From Algoriphagus oliviformis (lineage in GTDB: Bacteria > Bacteroidota > Bacteroidia > Cytophagales > Cyclobacteriaceae): a stretch of 64,000 bases of DNA. Position 1 is the first letter of the stretch; every line of letters starts with the position of its first letter. Made by a program: the position numbers and the translations under genes. Location of the stretch: contig NZ_JAFKCT010000001.1 in the NCBI RefSeq assembly GCF_017254915.1, positions 372,001 through 436,000 on the forward strand, read 5' to 3'. The notes beneath the pieces were generated by a model, which worked only from the letters and a program-made list of their open reading frames with translations, was not told the DNA's origin and searched no databases. Below, piece by piece: positions 44,815 through 52,396 of the stretch.

Positions 44815-46401
44815 TCAGTCTTTTTTCCCCAACCAAGACTCCAGGATCTCCTTTTGCTCAGCAGTCATATTCGCTTTTCGCTTAAGCTCAAAAGCCACAC
44901 TTTCCGTGCCCTCGGCATTGGTGGTCGTATTCCGCACCAGTTCCAAACCTGCATACTCCAAGTACTTGTCGTAGTCCAGTTCTTTTGTCGTAGAGACATA
45001 TTCAAAGACTTCCGTCAGCGCTTTTCCGGCCGTCTCTTCGCAAATCTGCTGAAACTCCGCGTCGGTGAAGCCACGATTCCGATTTTTGTAATACTCCCAG
45101 TATAGCTTGCGCATCACGTCGTCGAGGGACTTGGCGTTTGCGGTGGCTTGGCGGATCGCAAAGTCCAAAAGGAGGCCGACCACCGGGCCTTTGTCGTAGT
45201 AGGAGATCGCTTTGCCAGGCTCGGTTCCGTCCGTGCCAAAAGGCCCGTCCTTCCAAGTGGCAAAGCTCGCTTGGGCCAAACTCTGGTGCAGTCGGCCGGG
45301 ATTGTTTTCGGTAGCTCGGATATTTTTCGCCAGATTCTTCAGCGTCATTTCTTCGTCCGCAAGTCCTCCACGCTGCAAGATCAGGTATTCGTAGTACACA
45401 GTGAGCCCTTCGCTCACCCAGAGCAGGTTGGTTTTGGTGCCCTTGTCGTAGTCAAATGGCCCGAGCTCGAACGGTCGAATCCGCTTCACGTTGTAGTGGT
45501 GAAAGTATTCGTGCGCCAGGAAGTTCAGCGTCGTGTTCATGCCTTCGGGCGTGTCCAGGCCTTTTCCGTCAAAGCTCACCGTGGTGTTGTTCAGGTGCTC
45601 GATGCCACCTCTACCCGGGCCAATGCCGATGAACGTGTACTCCGAAAAAGGCACATCGCCGATGATCTTCACCGACTCTTCGACCACCTTTTTGAGATTG
45701 GCCATGAAGGTTTTTCTGTCAAAATCCGAAAACCCATAGCCAATGAATCGGTGATTTGCGCCTCCAACCCTGAAGGGTTCCAACGTCTCCAAGTCCCCGA
45801 CGAGTAGGGGGCTGTCGTAGAAAAGGTCGAAATCCGAAGCCTCGAAGGTATCCGCTCTTCCCGCCACCGCTTCCAAACTGGTGGCGATGTCCCGCCATTT
45901 GCCTTTGTCCACCCTCAAAGAGACCGGCTGGTCAATCGCTCCGTCCACGTACAGAAAGAGAGCCGCGGGAACGATGTACATGTGCGTCTCGTCCAAGAAG
46001 CTCGTAGCGACAAACTTCCGGTCGGCCAAGACCGCATACTCGATCCGGATCTCGCTGCCCCGAGGCGCGATCACCCGCCAGGTATTGGCAGTCGGCTTTG
46101 AGAAAGGAATAGCCTTGCCCGCAGCATCGACCACTTTAAACCCACTGACTTTCTCGGAATAATTCATCAGCTGGTAGTAGCCCGGTGTCCAGTTGGGCAG
46201 CTTGAAGTCCAACGTGTCCCGATCCCAGCCCTCCGTGTGGAGACTCACCGCGAAGAGGTGGCTGGCGGCATCTTTTGGCCCGACTTCATAGTGCATGCTT
46301 GCCGTCTCGGATTGGGCAGAAAGCTTGCCTGGGAAGAATGCCAAAAGCAGGCAAAAGCTAAAGACAAGGGCAAAAGGGTTTGGCTTGGCAAATAGGTTCA
46401 T
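44815..46401 (-). CDS. M61-family metallopeptidase lacking the PDZ domain
   Basis: 528 residues with a signal peptide (SFCLLLAFFPGKLSAQ). The N-terminal beta domain (MHYEVGPKDAASHLFAVSL, NWTPGYYQLMNYSEKV) is the M61 N domain; the catalytic domain has HEYFHHYN (zinc HExxH) with the third ligand in WVSEGLTVYYEYL. Glycyl aminopeptidases of this family usually continue into a PDZ domain; this one ends shortly after the helical domain, about where PDZ would begin. It acts in the periplasm on peptides with N-terminal Gly/Ala or acidic residues in known members. Single gene, 4 bases from the convergent toxin gene end. Confidence 0.9.
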   Translation of the reverse strand: MNLFAKPNPFALVFSFCLLLAFFPGKLSAQSETASMHYEVGPKDAASHLFAVSLHTEGWDRDTLDFKLPNWTPGYYQLMNYSEKVSGFKVVDAAGKAIPFSKPTANTWRVIAPRGSEIRIEYAVLADRKFVATSFLDETHMYIVPAALFLYVDGAIDQPVSLRVDKGKWRDIATSLEAVAGRADTFEASDFDLFYDSPLLVGDLETLEPFRVGGANHRFIGYGFSDFDRKTFMANLKKVVEESVKIIGDVPFSEYTFIGIGPGRGGIEHLNNTTVSFDGKGLDTPEGMNTTLNFLAHEYFHHYNVKRIRPFELGPFDYDKGTKTNLLWVSEGLTVYYEYLILQRGGLADEEMTLKNLAKNIRATENNPGRLHQSLAQASFATWKDGPFGTDGTEPGKAISYYDKGPVVGLLLDFAIRQATANAKSLDDVMRKLYWEYYKNRNRGFTDAEFQQICEETAGKALTEVFEYVSTTKELDYDKYLEYAGLELVRNTTTNAEGTESVAFELKRKANMTAEQKEILESWLGKKD

Positions 46402-46496
46402 GATCGAAATAGGCTGGAGGCTTTCGCGCCAAGGTAAACCGATAGAAAGGCGGAATCAGCCTTTTTTCCGCGAAGGGGTAGAAAAATTGTTTGGAA

Positions 46497-46859
46497 TTAT
46501 CTGATGTGCAGCAAGATCAAGGCTATCAGCGCCGGAAGTCCTTGGACGAAAAAGATCTTTTTGCTCGCTGTCAACGCTCCATAGAGACCGGCGATCAGCA
46601 CGCAGGTCAGGAAGAATACCGCTACGTAAAACGACCAGTGGTGATCCTCGATCAACAGAGCCCAAATCAGACCCGCCGCCAAAAAGCCGTTGTAAAGTCC
46701 CTGGTTGGCTGCCAGGATTTTGGTTTTGGGAAAAACCTCCGGCGGAATTTGCTTGAAGGTCTTTCGCCCGATGGTGTCCCAGGCAAACATTTCGAAGTAG
46801 AGAAAGTACAGATGCAGCGCGGCGATCGCGCCGATTAAGATGTCAGCGAGTAGGCTCAT
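46497..46859 (-). CDS. DUF1304 membrane protein
   Basis: 120 residues and four membrane helices, with the family hallmark GAIAALHLYFLYFEMFAWDT near the N-terminus and KILAANQGLYNGFLAAGLIW in the second helix. DUF1304 proteins are small inner-membrane proteins found in many bacteria with no known role. Single-gene unit; a weak hairpin (AAAGGC/GCCTTT near 46450) could terminate it. Confidence 0.9.
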   Translation of the reverse strand: MSLLADILIGAIAALHLYFLYFEMFAWDTIGRKTFKQIPPEVFPKTKILAANQGLYNGFLAAGLIWALLIEDHHWSFYVAVFFLTCVLIAGLYGALTASKKIFFVQGLPALIALILLHIR

Positions 46860-46879
46860 GTGTGGGGTTTTGAGAAAAA

Positions 46880-46930
46880 AAGATAAGAATTAGTAGTCAG
46901 TGTTCAGTCTCAGTCGTCAGAGATTTGAGC
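46880..46930. repeat. Decayed intergenic repeat
   Basis: TAGTCAGTGTTCAGTCTCAG followed by TCGTCAG: iterated CAGT/TCAG units of the same non-coding repeat style seen at 32168 and 41221, just upstream of the methyltransferase gene. Confidence 0.4.
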
Positions 46931-46984
46931 GCGCAGCCTGTTTCCGCCAACTGAGACTGCCTTCTGATCACTTATATTTGCCCC

Positions 46985-48361
46985 ATGCCAGACATCCAGC
47001 TTCCTCCGGCCTTTGAGTCCCAGATGCTCAAGCTACTCGGCGATGCCGAATTTGAGCAATTCAAAAATGCAATCGACCAGCCCTCGCGCACCTCGATCCG
47101 CCTCAATCCCGCCAAGCCTTTTTCATCTCCCTGGGCAAAAAGCCCGATTCCCTGGACTACGCAAGGATTTTTTCTGGAAGAAAGACCCAGCTTCACCCTC
47201 GATCCCGCCATCCACGCCGGAGCCTACTACGTGCAGGAGGCCTCCTCGATTTTTATCGAACAGATCCTGAATTCCCTGCGGGTTCCCAAAGGTCTTTTTC
47301 TAGATCTATCCGCAGCTCCGGGGGGAAAAAGCACCCTTCTTTCCAGCTATTTGGGCGCTGAAGGCCTTCTGGTCGCCAATGAAGTCATCCAAGCCCGCGC
47401 GCAGATCCTGAAGGAAAACCTCGTAAAATGGGGCCTCGGCAATGCCGTAGTCACCAACAACGATCCGGATCACTTTGAGCCGCTGGAGGGATTCTTTGAC
47501 CTGGTGCTCGTCGATGCGCCCTGCTCCGGCGAGGGCATGTTTCGCAAGGATCCGCAAGCCCGTGAAGAGTGGTCGCCAGACAATGTGCAGCTCTGCTCCG
47601 CCCGCCAAAAGCGCATCATGGACAAGGCCGGCGCCCTCGTCAAAGGCGGCGGCTACCTGGTCTACTCCACCTGCACCTTCAACGAGTCTGAAAACGAGGA
47701 CATGATCCGTTTCCTCACCGAGGAGTTTGCCTTTGAGCCCGTACGGATTCCGCTAGATCCGGACTGGAACATCGTCGAGAGCGCTGTGGAAACCGAGGAG
47801 GGTACCTTCTTTGGCTACCGCTTTTTCCCGCATCGGGTGCAGGGTGAGGGCTTTTTTGTCACCGTGCTGAAGCGGCCAGACTCGGCTTCCACCCAGGGGC
47901 CCGGCAAGATCAAGGACTTCAAACACCCCGTGCTCAAGGCGGTTTCCGAAAGGGAATCCGAAGCGCTGGAATCCGAGCTCGGCCTGGACGGCAGCGGGAA
48001 ATACTACACGCTCAACGATTCCTATTTCCGCATCAACCGAGATTATTTCCGTCACTTCGAGAAGCTCAGCCAAGTCCTTAGCCTGCGCTACTTTGGCGTG
48101 GAGCTGGGCAAAAAGCAGAAAAAGGACTGGATTCCTTCCCACGAGTGGGCGCTTTCCCTTTTGCCAAAAAACCAATTTCCCAGCCAGGAACTCAGCCTAG
48201 CACAAGCCTTGGATTTCCTGCGGAAAAATGAGCTGGAGCTCGAAGGATTACCCGTCGGCTGGGTGCTGATGACTTACCAAGACCTGTCTCTCGGCTGGGT
48301 CAAAAACCTCGGCAACCGCCTGAACAATTACTATCCGAAAGAGTGGAGGATTAGGATTTAG
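46985..48361 (+). CDS. RNA cytosine-C5 methyltransferase (RsmB/RsmF-like NOL1/NOP2/Sun family)
   Basis: 458 residues. The N-terminal RNA-binding part (QNAIDQPSRTSIRLNP-like) leads to a Rossmann methyltransferase with DLSAAPGGKSTLLSSYL (SAM), the catalytic cysteine motifs VDAPCSGEGMFRKDP and YSTCTFNESENEDMI, then a C-terminal region with the PUA-like RsmF_methylt_ci half (LPVGWVLMTYQDLSLGWVKNLGNRLNNYYP). It methylates a cytosine in rRNA or tRNA using SAM. The C-terminal domain favours an RsmF/YebU-like 16S rRNA enzyme over RsmB. Encoded alone. Confidence 0.92.
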   Translation: MPDIQLPPAFESQMLKLLGDAEFEQFKNAIDQPSRTSIRLNPAKPFSSPWAKSPIPWTTQGFFLEERPSFTLDPAIHAGAYYVQEASSIFIEQILNSLRVPKGLFLDLSAAPGGKSTLLSSYLGAEGLLVANEVIQARAQILKENLVKWGLGNAVVTNNDPDHFEPLEGFFDLVLVDAPCSGEGMFRKDPQAREEWSPDNVQLCSARQKRIMDKAGALVKGGGYLVYSTCTFNESENEDMIRFLTEEFAFEPVRIPLDPDWNIVESAVETEEGTFFGYRFFPHRVQGEGFFVTVLKRPDSASTQGPGKIKDFKHPVLKAVSERESEALESELGLDGSGKYYTLNDSYFRINRDYFRHFEKLSQVLSLRYFGVELGKKQKKDWIPSHEWALSLLPKNQFPSQELSLAQALDFLRKNELELEGLPVGWVLMTYQDLSLGWVKNLGNRLNNYYPKEWRIRI

Positions 48362-48380
48362 ACAGATACCTGCGTTTTCT

Positions 48381-48473
48381 TTTCCCACAGATTCTCACAG
48401 AAAAACACACAGAATAGCACAGAAACGATCAGTGGGTATCAGTGTAACAATCTGTGTTGATCTGTGGGGAAAA
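48381..48473. repeat. Imperfect long-range inverted repeat
   Basis: TTTCCCACAGATTCTCACAG (48381-48400) is largely complementary to CTGTGTTGATCTGTGGGGAAA (about 48452-48473) and the space between holds more CACAGA units. It lies after the methyltransferase stop. There is no U tract, so a dispersed repeat or RNA structure is likelier than a terminator. Confidence 0.5.
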
Positions 48474-48562
48474 TAACGCTTTCGTGTCGCTCAAATATTG
48501 GGAAACTCTCAACGCATGAGTGAAGATACCTCCTACTTCCCGACCTCCTACTTCCTTTCTTC

Positions 48563-49765
48563 CTACTCCTTCACAAACTCAAACCTCGCCCATTTCTTGC
48601 GATGCCGGAGTTCATTCCCCCCTCCCAAAAACGGAGGTAAATAGGTCAGCTTTTCCAGGCGGACTTCGTGAATTCCGGACGGGAGATGGTCGATGGGGAT
48701 CTGACCCAGCAAGGCCTTTTGGCCGGCAAGTCCGGCTTTCACCTTCACCCATTTTTCGGCATTGACCAGGGAATCGTTGAGGTAGACCCGGTACTGATCC
48801 GCCAGAGATTCCACCTTTTTCCACTGGATGGAGTCGCTCTCCGGCAACAGGGCGTTCATCTGCGGAATCGAATTTTCTTCCCGCTCATAGCGGGCGAGGT
48901 ATAGATCCAAAACCTCGCTGGAGACCCGCTTGTGCGGTGTCCACATCCTTGCAAAGCGCTTGCCGTCTGGATTGTACTCCTCAAAATACCTGCGATCATC
49001 CGGCCATTCGTAGTCTGAATCGCCGGTATTGATATTTGCATAATAGGAAGAAAACCCTTTGAGGTCTTGAGCGATAAAAGGCATAGCCAGCACGAGCAAT
49101 GCCAGGGAAAACGATACGAAGAACCATTTCCCAAGATTGCTCTGATAGACCGCCCCGACCGTCCCACTCATACTTTTTCCCACCATAGTCTTGGTCTTGC
49201 TCCACACCAGCGTCGCGATTGAAAAGCCAATCAGAGTCGCCATGAAAATCACATAGATGATCTCGAAATCAAGGTTGAAGGCCAGGTAGATCCCAATCAG
49301 TCCGATGAGGTAAGCTGTAAAGGTGAAGATAGGAATGGCAACCATGAGTGGCGCCCCGTAAAGCATGCTGCACCAGCGCTCGAGCTTGAGCAGGTAGTAT
49401 TGCGGCGGATGATAGTCCACCGATTGGGACATCTTAAACAGTTTTTCTTTCACAATCCCATCCGGGAAAGCATAGGTGATTCCCAACATCCCTGCCCAGA
49501 CAAACCGCATCAGCAGATGTGTGACCAAAAAGATCTTGAACACGGAAATGATCACCGAAAAATACACCAGCACCAAACTGGCTGGAATCTGCTCCAGCCC
49601 ATAGTCTTGGATCAGGATCACGGAGAAATCGAACAATCGGGAGGGAATCACAAACAGAAAGGCCAGGGAAATACCCGAGATGATCACTTCGGGTTCCCAG
49701 CTGTTTTTCTGCAGGTTTTCCAGCCAGGTCATGTCCTGCTGCTTTTTGATAGGGGAATCTTCCAT
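48563..49765 (-). CDS. Multi-pass membrane protein, unknown function
   Basis: 400 residues from the ATG at 49765. Five or so membrane helices lie in the first 240 residues (VIISGISLAFLFVIPSRL, LVLVYFSVIISVFKIFLV, PLMVAIPIFTFTAYLIGLIGIYL, IIYVIFMATLIGFSIATLVW, WFFVSFSLALLVLAMPF). The C-terminal ~160 residues are soluble and would face the periplasm or cytoplasm (SDYEWPDDRRYFEEYNP, ending HEVRLEKLTYLPPFLGG). I do not recognise a family. It ends just upstream of a decayed repeat and starts 10 bases after the P1 peptidase gene, so the two are probably co-transcribed. Confidence 0.7.
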   Translation of the reverse strand: MEDSPIKKQQDMTWLENLQKNSWEPEVIISGISLAFLFVIPSRLFDFSVILIQDYGLEQIPASLVLVYFSVIISVFKIFLVTHLLMRFVWAGMLGITYAFPDGIVKEKLFKMSQSVDYHPPQYYLLKLERWCSMLYGAPLMVAIPIFTFTAYLIGLIGIYLAFNLDFEIIYVIFMATLIGFSIATLVWSKTKTMVGKSMSGTVGAVYQSNLGKWFFVSFSLALLVLAMPFIAQDLKGFSSYYANINTGDSDYEWPDDRRYFEEYNPDGKRFARMWTPHKRVSSEVLDLYLARYEREENSIPQMNALLPESDSIQWKKVESLADQYRVYLNDSLVNAEKWVKVKAGLAGQKALLGQIPIDHLPSGIHEVRLEKLTYLPPFLGGGNELRHRKKWARFEFVKE

Positions 49766-49775
49766 CAATTGGGAA

Positions 49776-50921
49776 TTAATTATTGTCTTTGATCCATTCG
49801 AGCACTTGCTCCTTGGGCAGGGCTTCGATGCGGTGGCCGTCTTTGCCGGTCAGGCTTTCCGCTGCGAAAAGTGAATTGACAATCGCCTCCTCAGTAGCTT
49901 CGATGACTGCTAGGAAAAGTGCGGTCATGTCGTCATTGGCCAAATATTCAGCAGTTAGCAGTTTTTGGGAGGGATTGGAATAAGGGATTCTAAGTTTTTC
50001 ATGGGTGGAAAAAGCGATGACGTAATCGCCCGAACCGTTGGATGCGATGCCGCCTGTCTTGGCCAAGCCCATCATCGCCCGCTGGGCCATGCGTTCCAGA
50101 TTGCGCTCAAGCACTGGCGCGTCCGTCGCTACCACGATCATGCAGCTGCCGTCGGACTTTTCCAGCGCGTCTTTGAAGGGATATTTCCCGAGCTTTTCGC
50201 CGACTGGCACCCCGGCGATCTGGAGATTGCCTCCGAAATTCGTTTGCACCAGCACGCCCACCGTGTAGCCGCCCAGCGCCTCGGGAAGCTTGCGGGAAGA
50301 AGTGCCGATCCCGCCTTTCCAGCCAAAGCAAACCGTGCCCGTGCCTGCTCCTACATTTCCCTCGGCGACAGCCCCTAATTTGGCGGAGGCTATGGCTTGG
50401 ATCACCTCGGCGGGAGAAATGTGCATGCCCCGGATGTCATTCAGGTAGCCGTCGTTGGTTTCTCCGACGAGCGCATTGACGGATTGGACGCTTTCATTTC
50501 CAGGCTGGGACAAAGAATAGCGAGCCGCTCCCTCGATGCCCGCCGCCACGCTTAGCGTGTTGGTGAGGATGATGGGCGACTCGATAGTTCCCAGCTCCTG
50601 CACTTGGGTGACGCCTGCCAGCTTGCCAAAGCCGTTGCCGACGAAGATGGCACCGGGGACTTTTTCCTGGAAAAGGTTGCCGCCATGCGGAAGGATGGCC
50701 GTCACGCCGGTTCGGATGTTTTCCCCTTCGATCTTGGTAAAATGCCCGACTTTCAGCCCTGCCACATCCGTGATCGCATTGAGCGGACCGGTGGGCAGGA
50801 CGCCAAAAGGAACTCCCAATTCTCTGGGCCTTGACTGGGCGATGCCGATGCCAAGGGTAATCAGCGTCAAAAAACAAAAAAGGAAAAGCCGTCTAGAAGC
50901 GTCTGCGGGATAAAAAACCAT
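49776..50921 (-). CDS. P1-family peptidase (DmpA-type aminopeptidase)
   Basis: 381 residues with a signal peptide (FLFCFLTLITLGIGIAQS). It is a self-processing N-terminal-nucleophile-type hydrolase of the DmpA/BapA clan. Visible are the N-terminal GPLNAITDVAGLKVGH, LTNTLSVAAGIEGAA, the NVGAGTGTVCFGWKGGIGTSSR segment that holds the nucleophilic serine at the processing site, and VATDAPVLERNLERMAQRAMMGLAKTGG. Members release N-terminal D- or L-amino acids or beta-amino acids from small peptides. Export to the periplasm is predicted. It is the first gene of a likely two-gene unit with the membrane protein. Confidence 0.92.
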   Translation of the reverse strand: MVFYPADASRRLFLFCFLTLITLGIGIAQSRPRELGVPFGVLPTGPLNAITDVAGLKVGHFTKIEGENIRTGVTAILPHGGNLFQEKVPGAIFVGNGFGKLAGVTQVQELGTIESPIILTNTLSVAAGIEGAARYSLSQPGNESVQSVNALVGETNDGYLNDIRGMHISPAEVIQAIASAKLGAVAEGNVGAGTGTVCFGWKGGIGTSSRKLPEALGGYTVGVLVQTNFGGNLQIAGVPVGEKLGKYPFKDALEKSDGSCMIVVATDAPVLERNLERMAQRAMMGLAKTGGIASNGSGDYVIAFSTHEKLRIPYSNPSQKLLTAEYLANDDMTALFLAVIEATEEAIVNSLFAAESLTGKDGHRIEALPKEQVLEWIKDNN

Positions 50922-50949
50922 ATAATTCGATTTCGTGCTTTAAGGCCTT

Positions 50950-50985
50950 TCACAAAAAACAAAAGCCAGTCTTCGAGACTGGCAA
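50950..50985 (-). terminator. Strong Rho-independent terminator of the SusCD-phosphatase operon
   Basis: GCCAGTC (50965-50971) pairs with GACTGGC (50977-50983) around a 5-nt loop. On the minus strand the stem is followed by TTTTGTTTTTTG. It lies 65 bases after the stop of the alkaline-phosphatase-type gene and before the P1 peptidase promoter, so it separates the two units. Confidence 0.88.
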
Positions 50986-51048
50986 TTTGCGCAAAATTTT
51001 ATCCGGCCGAATGCTTTCGCCGCTTTTTTGTATAAGCCGCTTTTGGGC

Positions 51049-52275
51049 CTATTCCTTTACAATCCAATAGTTGAGATAGCCACTAGGCGTCTCCAGCACC
51101 ACTTTGAGTATATCGGACTGGATGTCTTTGGTGGGAAGAGTCGCACTCCCGCTCTCCAGATCCACCTCGCCTATGAGCCAATAGTTGTCCAAGCCGCCGG
51201 TCTTGAACTCGTTCGTCGTGCTGATCCAGACCCGTCCTTTTTTCCCTTTTGAGTAGGCTTTCCAGGTCAGTTGGAAGTTTTCACCAGCCAGCTCCGCCTT
51301 GAAGTCGGCGGCGTCCACCACGCCGATGAAGGAGCTACCGTCCAACTCCAGGGCATTGGATTTGGGAATTGCCAAACCTAGGTGAGTGGCCACGCTTGGA
51401 AAGATATCCACCATCTCGGGGGAGTCTTTGAAATGCGGATTCAGGTCATTGGAGTTAGTGGCGATCCAGATCGTACGCTCGCGCTCGCTGTGGCCGCCGT
51501 GTCCAAAACCGTTGGCGGTGCGGCCGTGGTCGGTGGTGATGACGATCAGCCAGTCCTCGTTGAAGTTTTTCTCCCGATGCTGGATGGCTTCCCAGACGCG
51601 TCCGATCTGCGCGTCGGCTTTCTTCACCCCATCGACCATTTGTGGGCTGTTGCCAAAGGTGTGGCCCATGTCATCAGAATATTCGAGGTACATCCAGGAC
51701 AGGTCTGGCGCCGATTCGCTGAGATAGCGGGCCGCTTCCTTGGAGACCAGTTCGTCGATTTGATGAATGAAAAGGCGGTCTTTTCCATGGGGAAGATTCA
51801 CCGTGTCCAGCTCAAACCCGTCAAAAAAGTAATCCGGCTGGAAGTGGCTGGTTTGGGGTAAGTTGTCTCCCAGCAGCTTGGTACGGTTATCCAGCCAGGT
51901 AGAGAAAATGGCGGTTTTGCGCGCTGGATTGGCTTCTTTGAAAGCACGAAAGATTGTCCAGTAGTGGTAGTTCGGATCCTCGATGCCGTTTCCCCAGACA
52001 TTGTGCTTGTTGGCCCAGACTCCGGTCAACATCGAGTTGTAGCCCACCGCCGAGATGGTGGGAGTCTGGCTGTAAGTGCCCGGATCGCCGCCCATGATGG
52101 CTTTGGTAAATCCGCCGACCTTGCTGATCTGGTCGATGAAAGGGGTGGGGACGGAATCAATCACATCGGCGGGAATACCGTCCACGATGATCAAAATGGC
52201 CTTTTTGGTTTTTTGCTGCGCCAGCGCTGGGAAAAGAATGCACCCCAGAAGCAGGGCAAGTATTGTTTTTTTCAT
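51049..52275 (-). CDS. Alkaline-phosphatase-superfamily phosphodiesterase/phosphatase, exported
   Basis: 408 residues with a signal peptide (LALLLGCILFPALAQQ). It belongs to the nucleotide pyrophosphatase/phosphodiesterase branch: metal ligand in AILIIVDGIPADVI, the nucleophile region TYSQTPTISAVGYNSML, EYSDDMGHTFG, TTDHGRTANGFGHGGHSE and the conserved C-terminal His environment. A short C-terminal beta domain (~330-408) is added. It removes or cleaves a phosphate ester in the periplasm. It is third in the SusC-SusD unit, separated from susD by a 121-base spacer with a hairpin, which suggests that the imported glycan carries phosphate or phosphodiester groups. Confidence 0.88.
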   Translation of the reverse strand: MKKTILALLLGCILFPALAQQKTKKAILIIVDGIPADVIDSVPTPFIDQISKVGGFTKAIMGGDPGTYSQTPTISAVGYNSMLTGVWANKHNVWGNGIEDPNYHYWTIFRAFKEANPARKTAIFSTWLDNRTKLLGDNLPQTSHFQPDYFFDGFELDTVNLPHGKDRLFIHQIDELVSKEAARYLSESAPDLSWMYLEYSDDMGHTFGNSPQMVDGVKKADAQIGRVWEAIQHREKNFNEDWLIVITTDHGRTANGFGHGGHSERERTIWIATNSNDLNPHFKDSPEMVDIFPSVATHLGLAIPKSNALELDGSSFIGVVDAADFKAELAGENFQLTWKAYSKGKKGRVWISTTNEFKTGGLDNYWLIGEVDLESGSATLPTKDIQSDILKVVLETPSGYLNYWIVKE

Positions 52276-52345
52276 GACTGTTTTTGAAAAGAAATCCCTA
52301 ATGGGAGATGACGGGTTGTTCGGTAGATTAAGTGAAAAATCAAAA

Positions 52346-52376
52346 CCGGCGGGCCTGTCTAGGACAAGACCGCCGG
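52346..52376 (-). terminator. Intercistronic hairpin between susD and the phosphatase gene
   Basis: CCGGCGGGCCTGT (52346-52358) pairs, with G-U pairs, with ACAAGACCGCCGG (52364-52376). On the minus strand it is followed by TTTTGATTTTT. It could be a partial terminator or mRNA stabiliser that sets SusCD expression above that of the phosphatase. Confidence 0.65.
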
Positions 52377-52396
52377 CCTGAATTTAGCTGCTTTGC

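Noticed and set aside
48381-48473. CRISPR-like CACAGA repeats
   Set aside because: Units are irregular, without constant repeat and spacer lengths, and no cas genes are near.
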